DNA of 64,000 nucleotides from Atrina japonica (taxonomy: Eukaryota; Mollusca; Bivalvia; Pterioida; Pinnidae). How positions within the stretch are numbered: position 1 is the stretch's first letter; each line of letters opens with the position of its first letter. Positions 9,925 to 22,686 of the stretch are shown piece after piece. Below the pieces are notes generated by a model. The model did no database searches, was not told the DNA's origin, and saw nothing but the letters and a program-made list of their open reading frames with translations. The stretch lies in the NCBI GenBank assembly GCA_030159075.1, contig BROG01000111.1, forward strand, positions 1,338,501 to 1,402,500, written 5' to 3'. The position numbers were made by a program, and so were the translations under genes.

Positions 9925-11260
9925 TCAGAGACCAAAGTATAAATCTTTAGAATGTCCAGGATATAGGTACAAATCTTGTAAAAATGGACAAACACGGACC
10001 TCTGTAAATCAAGAGTTGGGATCAGGTGTCATGGAGAAGTAAGCATCCCCTGTCGACCGACCACACCCACCGTGAGTCCAAAGTCAAATTCAAATGAAAT
10101 ACGTGAGAAACGAATCTTCGTCACAATTGGGGCAGATGTCTCAACAACCGCCATCAAACAGGCAACTCAACATTTCACTTAGTGAAACAGAGTAATCGCA
10201 AACAAGACTATTATGCCGACCATAAAATTTGTGGAACGTTGATATCAAACGCAGTACTCGATATCCCTGTGTCAATTATTTGTCAATGAGTAGTTTACCT
10301 CTGTATATGAAATGTTCATATGTTGAACACGCCCTGGCATATCGGATCATTTGTGAAATATAAACTCCATAAACAGGTGATTGAAGGATATCACTACTTA
10401 TATGTGGAAAATTTACGATGGGAAAGTCAAAATCGTCGCGTTTCTCGTATAGCTTAGTTGTTATTTTCTCGTTTATGTCTATAGTAAGTAACATTTTGAA
10501 GTATGAAGCGTGTTTGCTTGTTTCTGTAGTATCTTTTATTTCTAGTTCACTGTTATATATCGCATTGACATATGTATATGCCATTATTAATTGACAAAAC
10601 GTCGTCGATTTATCTAAATGTGAAATCAAAGGACACTGCTAGCTTTTTCTTCTTTTGATTCAGCAGTTTCTGAATAAGTCTGCATCGTATGAATAAAGGA
10701 ACAGGTCGCCCAATAAAGGGGCACAATTGGTTTCCATAGGAATGCCGACCACGTCTCCGAACATTACAAGTATATTGTCTATTAGAAATTCCAGCATCTT
10801 TTTTATATCAACGTCAGCGTATTTATGTGGAATCAGTGGTCTTAGACAAAATAAGATAACCAGTCACTAGATATTTAAATTTCCGGGTACCACTTTTAGT
10901 GAAAAAAATGTCTTAGATGCTAAAAAGTATCTCTTTTTAATTTTTTATGTGGAATAGGTGTGTAAAGAGTAGAGAAGTCGTATGTTTTGAAACTGTGAAT
11001 CTGACAAAAATTGTGTGCCTTCACAAAACTTTTCTAAAAGTTGTTTAGAATTTTTTAATATCTACATCTGATTTACATCGCTTTAAGAATAAGCAACTGT
11101 ACATTATAGCTGAAGTTTCTCCTAAACGGCTGTTAGTATCTTGGTAAGGAGTAAAGATAATGGTTTGGTGGAACATTTGCTGGATCCTGCTATGCAGCTC
11201 AGCTAATATGGGGTTTTGTAAAGTTTATGGATCCAATATAAATATGGTAGCTCATATTAT
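9925..11260 (-). pseudogene. Reverse-transcriptase relic of a Penelope-like retroelement
   Basis: Minus-strand pieces spell a known RT type but in broken frames. FKTYDFSTLYTPIPH (about 10945-10990) matches the family's TYDFSTLYT.IPH motif. IPMETNCAPLLGDLFLYSYD (about 10665-10740) matches GIPMGTNCAPLLADLFL. The open segment 10629-10276 carries ELEIKDTTET, LYEKRDDFDFPIVNFPH and YGVYISQMIRYARACSTY, the C-terminal part of these RTs. The catalytic YxDD region is degraded, stops and frameshifts separate the blocks, and the 3' untranslated tail runs to 9925. Part of the upstream region (11230-11400) recurs inverted at 18640-18800. Family name is by recall, not search. Confidence 0.7.
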
Positions 11261-12234
11261 ATAAAAGATCAAAGGTTGTAGTGAAATACTAATGATAGAT
11301 TGTTTCTAAATATATAAATCCGCCTCTGTAAAGAAATACCAAACTAAATCTGAATGTATGCAAACAATATTACTCCGAGACAGATCTTACTCTTGTTTTA
11401 ATAATGTTGCTTTTAGTTATTTTAGAATATCTAAAAGATATTGATTTATTTTCAAAAATTTGAACTGCATAAATAATCTTTTTATAAATAATTTACAAAC
11501 ATATTGTCTTATACAAAAATTTTAATGTTCAAAAGTTTTATAAGGAAAATATTGTTACTGTTCTTACATCGAAAAGAAAAATTATCATCGATATAACTGA
11601 TCAACTAATATCGTTGAAAGTGGCGTTGAAGAACAACAAACAAATAAACAATCAATTTGTGCAAGATACCTTTTTCTCAAAATATGAACAATTCGATATT
11701 TTAAAATTCTGTTTAATCATATTAACAAGAGGCCCATGGGTCACATCGCTAACCTGAACTGCGTTGGTATCTTAAAAATATGGAATCTCAAATTTACCAA
11801 TTATCTTAACACTCCTAAGAAGTGGAAGACTTAAAAATGAATGAAAATGACAAAGCTGGGAAAGATGTCAAAAATTAATTTTCCAATTTATTCCAAAAAC
11901 AGGAAATTGATTCATGAATCCATAAAAATCACTCAGATGCAATTAGTTTTTCAATCCATGCAGCAGTTCTGGAGAAGATTTTCAAAGAGGGGTATCCTCT
12001 GAGACCTATTTTGCCTACCCTGGATCCATCTCTGAGTCGATCTGGTCAAAAAACATAAAGTTGTAAGGTGAACTTGATATTTCCCCGAGCCAATTAATAT
12101 ATAAAGGATTCATTTGCTGAAAACGTATAAATGCTACAACAAATTTAATATAAGTAAAACAAAATTGGTATAAATTTTAATACAGTAACTAAAGCGACAA
12201 AAGTTTGGAAAGTTCGTCTTTAGTCATTTTGACA
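11261..12234. other. Intergenic, AT-rich
   Basis: 11617-11653 resembles a decayed SINE 1 tail (GGCGTTGAAGAACAACAAAC). Nothing else recognised. Confidence 0.4.
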
Positions 12235-12396
12235 TACTGTAAAACCTCCTTATACAGCCACAATTTGATTAGCCACAATTTGACATTATAAAAGGGTTTT
12301 GGCCATAGGTTGTGGGAAACTTTAAATCTTTATATTCAATTACAGGGGAAATTGGAAAAAATGAAACAGGTTGCGTTATAAAGAGGTTTTACTGTA
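12235..12396. mobile_element. MITE with about 16-bp inverted ends
   Basis: Left end TACTGTAAAACCTCCTTATA and right end, reverse complemented, TACAGTAAAACCTCTTTATA match with few differences and each begins with TA, as expected for Tc1/mariner/pogo-type insertions. 162 bp, non-coding. Confidence 0.6.
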
Positions 12397-14514
12397 AATA
12401 AAAAAATGTATAAAATTTAATGTGTGTTTTTCTTTTTTAGAAAATTGTATTTATCTGTATACTATAGACTTGTTTGGGTTTTATCGTCTTTTACAGTTCA
12501 TTATATAAACTGCATGACGATGCCACGTTTTCTTCTTCAAGTTCTTTATATATAAAAAAGTTAACGGCAAACTAAAATTTGATTCGAAGCGGCAATATGT
12601 AAAAGAAAACTTCTCCGTTTTGCTATTATATAAAATGAAAAACAAATAAAGAGATGAAATAAAAGTCAGAAAATGAATGAAGATCAAATAGCATACAAGA
12701 TTAAAAGCTTAAGGATGACAGAGGATATCTAATATACAAATGGGAAAATAAGCAATTAGTCATCATTTTAAGAAACAATATCGTAAACATAATGGAAGTT
12801 GTCAAATTTAATACAAAATTATAATGATTATTTCAATTGGTAATGGATACAAACCTCTTTATCATGGCTTTCTTGATCATATCCAGTATGAGTATCATGA
12901 TGTCTTTATGCTTACTTTTTTATTTCTAATGCTGGTTCGTCCAGTGACCGACCTAGTCATAATCATCTTTGGTAAAGCAAATGAAATCAGAAGGACACAC
13001 ACATTACACAGGAGATTATAAGACTCGTTTATCTTTAAATATAAAGTAATTCTACCAAAGGGTCGCAAAAATTTGGTAAAACCCGACTTTTTGCTCCCCG
13101 AGGGTATAATTACCTTATATGTGTTGGGAACATAAAGATAAGCATTTCCATTTGCTTCTTTGATAAAAATACGTAAAAATAAAGAAACACAAACACCGTC
13201 ACTAGTCATTATGACTAGTCTAAGAATTGTTATAAACAATGATATAAGAAATGTCGGTGAACTCGTATTCTTGAAGGAGTTGATGCTAACAATGCAGTTA
13301 ATCAGAGTTGAAGTGGAAAATAGTAAAAATAAAGAAGCGCCAATGAATTATCGAAATTCCAAGTCCTTTAGATCGACTCTATGCGATTTAAACTTGACAT
13401 TTTATTGGTATTCGCCACGTTTGAAACAGGTAGAGGACTAAACAAAATAATGGTATGTAGGTAGGCGTAAATATAGACACTCGATGTAGAAGTAGCAGGT
13501 GTTAATGACGGTGTTGCTTTTTGTTGTGCCGGAAGACGGAACTCTTTTGTGCGAACAGATATAATAAATTTTGACAGGTAGGTGCACGTCTTGTTCAGAT
13601 GGCGATGTTATTGATCACTCTTTCATCGCCCTTGATTCTTGAACACTCATTAAGAAGCTTATAATGGCTAGTCGTTTTTACCAATGTAGTCCTGTTTTCG
13701 TTGTTCCCTTGAACGTCATTACACAAATTTCAAAATCGAATCAGATACAGGTATAAGAGAAATATACAAAATGTCTCCAACATTTCGTCAGCTTAAACAG
13801 TTTAAAGTAGCATAAGCTGTGTTTTTAAAACATTTTCCCCCATTTTTCCCCTTCTTTGTTTGATGTACAATAACAAAACGGAGATCTACACAGACATGGA
13901 AATATTTGAATTCTTAATTTGTTTTAATAGCTTGAGATACCCAGTTTGGCAATTACTCGTTTGCAAATGATTAATTAGCCTTCACTGTTTGTATATGCAT
14001 ACGACAATATAGGAATAAAAATTCTATTTCATATTTTATTTCTATCTCTTGTGGAACTGTCATTAGAATACGGTGTCTTGAGACTGGTTTACAAAACCAT
14101 ACAGAAATTAAAAACAACATCGCATTCAAATTTTAAAGTATTTATGAAACCTTTTGATTAAAATACATCCTATGTTCATATTTAGTAGTAAACGATTGGT
14201 CAGCCAATATTACCGATGCGGTAAGTACAGCCACTATATTGTTTTGTACTGCAACATAATTATTCATTAATATTTGTCATTAAAACAGTTTTTGTGAGCA
14301 AGTGTGTCATTGCAATAACAGGTCTTTCATAAAATCACATTTGTATATGTATCTTGGACATGCTGAAAATTTATACTTTGGTATCTGAAATATTTAGACT
14401 ACATTTGTATTGACATCACCGTAACATATTGGTTGTTTAAGAATACATAGCGTAACCACTTTTTTATTTACAGTGTGGTACATATTCAAAATTAAATATG
14501 CGACATTTGATTCA
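12397..14514. other. Intergenic stretch, no gene recognised
   Basis: Overlapping short frames on both strands around 12824-13441 are not supported by splice sites, homology or codon texture. 14340-14400 contains a retroelement 3'-tail fragment (GGACATGC...TTATACTTTGGTATCTGA). Confidence 0.4.
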
Positions 14515-14800
14515 TCATGGGTGTTGAAACAAGCGTAGATTAATCATATTTACGAACATTGTATGCGGATTACATCCAAATAATTTGTAATATAATTCTC
14601 TAGCAAATATCACATAGCACAACAAGATTGTGCTGGAAACTGATTAAAGTCATTATAGATTCTCTTATTTTGATTTTTTTATGTTCTTTCGATAGAAATT
14701 CTCGAGGGCATGAGTAAATTGAACGATCCTTTTAATTATGTAAAATTTCTTTTAACCATTATCTCGCTTTCAATCCCGTCTATTTATCTATCTAATATTT
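14515..14800 (-). repeat. Dispersed repeat R1, inverted copy
   Basis: The reverse complement of GAAACTGATTAAAGTCATTA, ATAGAAATTCTCGAGGGCA and ATCTCGCTTTCAATCCCGTC matches R1 at 1505-1670 and 8420-8570. Confidence 0.55.
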
Positions 14801-15014
14801 TTTCTTTCATCATTTCATCTTTTTATATATTTCATCTTTTTATATACTGAATTGAAAATGGTATTTTTTCAAAGATTGTCATTTTTATCTATGTCATGAC
14901 TGTATCGTTTTTTGATGTTGTTGTTGTTAAAACACTTAATCAACCTGTACACCTATTCAGCAATCTAGACTGGACATCCTACCTGAGTGATACAATTTTG
15001 GTCAGTTATAAAAG

Positions 15015-15500
15015 CACAGTACAGATGACCTTCACTTTTAATACCTCTGGCCTTCGCTTCTAATGCCAATGATCACCACTTTCTATACCTCTTACCATAT
15101 ACCTCTGTCCTTCATTTCTTATGCCTTTTGACGTTCAGTTTGTATACCTCTAACCTTTATTTCGTATACCTTTGACCTTCACCTTCCATAACTCGGACCT
15201 TCATTTCTTATACCTCTGACCTTCACTTTCTATAACTCTGACCTTCATTTCTTATATTGGTGACCTTCATTTTTTGACGACTGATCTTCTTTTTCTATAC
15301 CTCTGACTTTCACTTTCTATACATCTTACTTTTATTTCTTATACCTCACTTTTTATACCTCTGACCTTCATTTCTTATACCACTGACCACCACTGTCTTT
15401 ACCTCTGATTTTCACTTTTTATACATCTGACCTTCACTACGTATATATCTGACTTTGACTTCCTAAACCTCTGACCTTCACTTTCTAAACCTATGTCATT
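15015..15500. repeat. Minisatellite, about 22-bp unit
   Basis: About twenty degenerate copies of TATACCTCTGACCTTCACTT-like units. Pyrimidine-rich on the + strand. Confidence 0.85.
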
Positions 15501-15821
15501 TATGTCTTTTAACAATGTCTTTTGTTTTTATATCACCTTAACGAATGAAAAGTCGTGTGTGTTTAAGCTTTAAAAATGTATGTGCAATATCGTTTGCAGC
15601 CTTCTGGTTTCATTTGCGTTACCATGAATATGCCTAAGTCATGGAACGAGGCAGTATCAGGAATTAAAAAACCTCATGATACATCCTTTTAATATGTTCA
15701 TTTCTTTGCATTTGACGTATGCCATGACAAGCAGGCTTGATTCCATTACCGATTGAAATATCCATTTTAATGTTGTTTTCAAATTGACAGGTTTTATTAT
15801 GACATAACCATTTACTACTAT

Positions 15822-16484
<663 letters not shown>

Positions 16485-16707
16485 GAGTGTATTTGGGAAT
16501 TTGAAAATTAGAACTGATTTTAAACGCTGATTATTACTATCATTTTGCCTCTAGTGTTAAGATACAAAAAGACATTGATTTAAGCACCAATGGTCAAATT
16601 AACCAAACACTGGGATTTAGACACTTTTAAAAGTATAATTTGACAATTGGTGTGTGGAATTATAAACTTCATATAAGAACCAAAATGTCGTAGCTTTTTA
16701 AGCTGTG

Positions 16708-16980
16708 GGCCGGCCTGGCACAGTCGGTAGCGCACTCGATTCATGATCATGAGGTCGTGAGTTCGAGTCCGGCCACCGGCAGGTCGGATTCCTTTCCTTG
16801 GGATGACACAGTAAAAACAAGGGTCCCGCGTCAGCACGTTAAAGAACCTTACTGCTCAATGGCCGTAAGTGCCGAGCATAGGTCAAAATTTGAAGCCCTT
16901 CATCGGCATTTGGTGACGTTTCCACATGAGTGAAAAATTCTTGAGTGGGAAGTTAAATAACAATACAACCAACCAACCAA
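16708..16980 (+). mobile_element. SINE 1 (tRNA-derived), full length
   Basis: tRNA-like head with an A box (GGCACAGTCGGTAGCGCAC) and B box GAGTTCGAGTCC, a unique body shared by all family members (GACACAGTAAAAAC, CAATGGCCGTAAGTGCCGAG, AAATTTGAAGCCCTTCATCG, CATGAGTGAAAAATTC) and a CCAACCAACCAA tail. An open frame on the opposite strand is incidental. Confidence 0.85.
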
Positions 16981-17761
16981 TGTCGTTTTTAATGCAATAT
17001 ATACAGTTTTAATCTAAAATATTCTAGTGAAACACCACATCTTCGGACTTATAATACTGCCAATTTCTACTGACGTGAAACGATATCATGGTGTTCAGTT
17101 TCATTCAAAAGTTCCCTGACACTCCTTGCGGCGAAGACATAACAGTTACCATCTATGCCAAAACATTTCTAAACGGAACCACATTACGTGACTATTGACC
17201 ACACGGTTGATCACACATTATATGCGATGACTGACAATAGAGATATGACTATTAAACTGACCAATACTATATTAGTCCAATGTGGTTGACCTATAACCTA
17301 TGACCTATATACATATTTAGAAATATGTTGTTGCATTTTTCTTATTATGCGTTTAGCTCTTTAACAAAGTAATGTCAAATAGATTTCACTATAAAACGCC
17401 CATTATAGGCATTAAATTCTTTTATCATTTTAGAATTAAACAAATAGACAAAAAGGAGTACAATTGACTCCCACAGGAACGCCGACAGGGAAATATGTCT
17501 CTTTTATCATTTAGTTTGTGATATTTATTTTTCCAGAAGCTGTATTGTCAACTTCAAGGACAGATTTTTATGATGTATTGTAGTTTCAACAGAATCTTGT
17601 TATTGACTGATTCTTTCAAGAATATTTGATCATGCCAATCGCACGCGATGATGGTGAGAGACAACTTTGATAATTTATATGTAGAGATGCGTATTTATTG
17701 TAGATTTAGTGACACAAGCTCAGTTCTATAAACTTGTTTACATTGTTGTGAATATGTTTAC

Positions 17762-18112
17762 ATGTCAATATTTGGCATGATAAAACCATCTTTCTTTTCT
17801 GCATTTATGTTTTATTGGTTTTACTTAATTTTACTGATACAAATATGCAGCACGGAAAAAATACGTGTTCCAGATTTTACTTTTCGAATAATGAAAGATT
17901 TCTCTGTTCCAACACCATTCAACTGGTTGTCAGTACCACAACCAACGATGTATCAGTGCTCGCAGTTTTGTTATTCATTTAAAATTTGCAAAGCATTCAA
18001 CTTTGATAAGGTAGAAGACTTATGCGAACTCCATCTGGCAACAGCAGGTGAACTTGGGATGTTGGTAAAACCGAAATTAAACGACTACTTGGAAAGACAA
18101 GACATATCTAAG
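17762..18112 (+). CDS. Exon 1: signal peptide and PAN/apple-like domain
   Basis: The ATG at 17762 is chosen because GTTTACATGTCAA is conserved at the inverted paralogue start (5285). 351 nt, donor AAG|GTAAAC, phase 0. The open frame runs past the donor to 18205, but the GT position is identical in the paralogue. Confidence 0.85.
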
Positions 18113-21100
18113 GTAAACTTCATTTTTACCTACACTTACATAAATAGACAAAACTACACATATGTTTCTATCCGTACCATCAGACTAACTACACGGAATC
18201 GTTGAATCCATAGGTTACAAACAATCAAATGCATTCTGATGATACGGATAGAAACATTCGGGGATTTTTCGTTTGTTTGTTTTTGGGGGTTTTGTTTGTT
18301 TGTTTGTTTTTTTTGTTTTTTTTACTATTTGTCCCTTATCTATCTATATGTGTACACAAATTTAAAAGTCTTTCTGTTGTTAATGACCCGATCAAATATA
18401 TTTGGATGGCATGAGTTATACGTATTTAGGTAGCTCCGGTGAAATTCCTACTACAGTGCATTACGATGTTACGTATTGCATGGGCGTATTGAACTCTATA
18501 TTGTAACTGTAAGATTACACATGGATGTAATAAGCAAACATTCTATTGTTTGTCCAGATTCATTATAACAAGGAAAATAAAAGAAAGAATAACCAGATTT
18601 ACCATTTTGTGAAATGCCTCATCGTTTTTGTGTAGTTAAACAGAATTCTCAAATATCGAATCGTTCATATTTGAATACAAATGTATTTTGTACAAATTGA
18701 GAACATTGTTAGTATTTCTGCATTCATTCAGATTTAGTTTGGTATTTCTTTGCAGAGCCGAAACTTTATATTCCGAAACGAAATTTCAGTAGCATTTCAC
18801 TACAATCTGTGATTATTATATATATATATTTTTTATAATTGTAATTCAATCTTTTTATTTTTCGGTGTTTCCGTAAATATATGTGAACTATTCAATATGA
18901 AAATAAAGTGTTTCGTGTTTTAGCGTGTATTACTTTAAGCTCTATTTAATTCAGCGATTAATTTCCCCTTCTACCACCGAAAAAATACTAACGGTAACTG
19001 GCACGGAAGTGGGGATTCTGTTTGTCAATAACGAAGGTATCTTCGGGAGTAACAGATTTTATGTTTTTTCGGAAACGTGAGTTTTTACAGGTATCGATCC
19101 GTGGGGGGGGGGGGGGTGATGATCATATTCCCATTGACTCGATAATATCGTGTGGAATCAAACTTCATGGAATGCATACACAAATATCCAATAGGTCATC
19201 CTATCCAAAAGGCGACCCATTACGATTGCGTTTTTCTGCTGCCGTGCGTCATCCTTTCGTCAGTATGTTTCACATATATTTGTCCTTCTCGACAAATCAA
19301 TGAGTGATTGTTAACCAGACCTGACAGGACGAATCTCCATATTAATGCCACTTTCAGTTTACAAATGAAAAAGGGCCAATCACTATAGCAGCATCAGAAA
19401 GTTCAAAAAGGTAGAAACCTGTTACAGGTTTGGCTATTTCATGACAATTTCATCATGTATCTTTCAATTTAGAATTTTTAGTCAGTACCTATAACATTTG
19501 CGAATAAAAAAGGAAATCCTGTAATAAATTAACCACTTCGGATGATTAGAATTTTAAATGATACAGGATGCAGTTTTATACAAAATTAATGGTTTACGGT
19601 GTTAAAGTTGCATGTGTCTGTAAACAGAAAATCATTTGCAATTACACTTGCATATTCATGAATGCCAATTATCAAATTTCAACATTGCAAGAATTTTTTT
19701 TATAATGAATATGCCTTTTTAATAATTTTGCATTAACAGTTGGCGGATTTCCGGGTTTTCCGTTATCACACCAGTGTGTTCCGTACGGAGGCCTAAAACC
19801 TAACAATCTTAAATATGAAAATATACAAAATATATAGCACTGTTATAATCCATTAAGTGTGTTAATTAAAGTCCTTAATTGATATGTAATCCTTTAAGGT
19901 ATAAATCATTTATCTGACTGATATGTTTCACCTATCCAGACAATTGGGATGAGTCTCTGACAGGTGACACTTAAGTTAGAGTCTTAATTACAAGTACCTG
20001 TATAGATCAGTTACTGAGATTAATGTAAATGTTTAATATAACATTAACACATATCAATACTGAAATAATAAGTTAATTGTCCGAAATCTCTATTTCTGAA
20101 ATTAATTGTGAAACTTAGAATGTCCAAATTTAATGTATAATTTTGCTTGGTCACATTTATTTCAAAGTGCTCCAAGATTACGAACGACAAGGGACTTATC
20201 CCGATAGAGTTTCTGAAATCTTCAAAGAAACAAACGTAATCTATATCAATTCTGTTTTCCTAGGAACTGGTAGGAATATGCTGGAATCATGATTGTGATG
20301 TTTATTCAAAATGCTCAGAAATAAATGGGCGTGCAACATGTGTTCAGGTGTTCGAAGGTATGTTCGTCAATACTTCTGTATTTTCTGAGAGTATAGTATT
20401 CATTTAAATCTCAAATTCGCTTTTTCATATTATGCATCTAGACACTTGTATGTTTGAATGTAATATTATAAAATACCTTCATCATCTTTTGAGCGAAATT
20501 CTATAAATTAGTATATGCTTGATAAAACTATACCAAGGCAGTGCAAAGTAGAAAGAAGTCGGTGCTGCATTTTCCCAGTTTAGAGTAACTGAATTGTATT
20601 TGCTTTGTCAATAAAAGTGATCAATTCATTAATCGAGAAGCATTAGGATATTGCTTTTTTGGCATATTTGACAGCATCAGTGTCAAGTATGATCAAGTTT
20701 ACATGACGTACACTCAACCGTGTAACCAACACAAGAAGCTGTTTTCCGTCTACACAGCTCCTGACAAAAAACGCAGTTATTCTCATCTTTTGATGTATTC
20801 GACTTCTGTTTTGTTATATAGTGAAATAATCATTTAAGTCTACCATAAATAAGCAATGGTTCCATTGCGTCAGCATAGCAACACAGTACAGCTGATTCTA
20901 TAACCGTTGAAACACATTACCTTGTTTGTTCTTTTTCTGTTCAGAGCTCGAATATTGAGTGATGTTATTTTGGGTCCATCTGTTTGTCTTTTTCTTTACT
21001 GGCAAAATACTGTATTCCATCAGTTAACACAGATTATCTCAGCAATATTTAGCTGAGGTTTAGGGCTTTCGAAAGTTCATGAATGAGTCGGGGCCGGAAT

Positions 21101-22591
21101 GTTGTCCATTACAAATTTGGTTTAGTTTAATTTAACCTACTTCTGACTACACATATTACAAATGCCTATCTGATTGTTATACCATTTCCACTTCTGCGAA
21201 CAAATGACGTTAGACTTAACTATCTCACTGATATCAGTTTGATATTTTTCTATTTCAACTTTAAAGATTTAGATTTGTTGATACATTGACATTACATTCC
21301 TGTTTACAAAAAAAATAAATAACATGTGAATGTTAACAATTTGTCTTATATGTGAATAATGCTTAGAGTTTATTCTAATTTGCCAGAGATTACGATATTT
21401 GGTTACAGGAAGTGTTACCACAAGCAGAATGTAAAAACCAAAAAACATCGAATCATTGTTGCAAATATTACTGCTACTGCGGTCGAAAAAAAAACACTTC
21501 TAACCAATAATCGCATCTATGTTCATTTTTGCAATGTTTCAGGTCGTACATGCGGCCATCCATTTCCATTTACGTTCGCAAATACAACACTGGAGTCACC
21601 TGCGCTACCTGGTTCAACTGTGAATTTTATATGTACTCCACCATATAATGGTAAATGTTTGAAAACACTTAAAGAGGTATTAGGGTTTTTCTCCTTTGAT
21701 GTACAATAACAAATGAGAGCTATCCACAGATATCTTAAATTTCTATATGTTTTGTGAAAATAAGGTCAGAACAAATGTGGTATGCATATATAAATAGTAA
21801 GATTGAATTAATCAACTGCAAGCGAATAATTAGCAAACTGGGTTTCTCAAGCAATTTTTGACAAAATGTATAGGAATTTAAGAATTTTTAATGCCTGTAT
21901 ATATTTCTTCTTTGTTATTGTATATCAATCTTAGTAGTAAGATTGAAAGACAAATTTAAAGCTAATGTACTCTTAATGTATATTACATACTTATTGAAAT
22001 ATCATTATTAAGGTTTGTTTGTCTTCGGTTTTAAAATTTTAGTCTAACTTTCGATAAAACGAGTGTTGTCGATAAGGCGTTTCCGAGATACGGAGCGGTT
22101 CGGAAAATACAGTGCACTGACCATGTGATTTTGAGAAAATTTACTTTTGTCAAGAAATCGAGCCGGCCTGGCTCAGTTGGTAGCGCGCTCAACTCTAGAT
22201 CCTGAGGTCGTGAGTTCGAGTCCCGACGGCGACAGGTTGGTTTCCTGTCTTTCGGAAGAGACAGCAAAAACTTGAGGTCCCGTGTCACAGTAGGTGTCGG
22301 CACGTTACAGAACCCTCACTGCTCAATGGCCGTAAGTGCCGAGCATAGGCCAAAATTTGAAGCCCTTCACCGGCATTTGGTGACGTCTCCATATGAGTGA
22401 AATATTCTATAGTGGGACGTAAATCAACAAAAGAGAGAAAGAGAGAGAGAGAGAGTCAAGAAATCAAAAACCAAGTGCAGATGTGTGGTGACATATTATA
22501 CAGAGGGGAAATAGGCCAGATAAATATCCGTTTCATTTCACGCAAAATTCACAAATTTTCGGCCACTCGGTCATTATCAAGTGAAAGACGA

Positions 22592-22686
<95 letters not shown>

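Noticed and set aside
12824..13441. Cluster of overlapping frames on both strands
   Set aside because: No homology, splice signals or paralogue support; typical chance frames.
22031..22303. Minus-strand frames across SINEs (also 28272-28556, 46441-46644, 58292-58516)
   Set aside because: Similar peptides appear only because the same SINE is translated.
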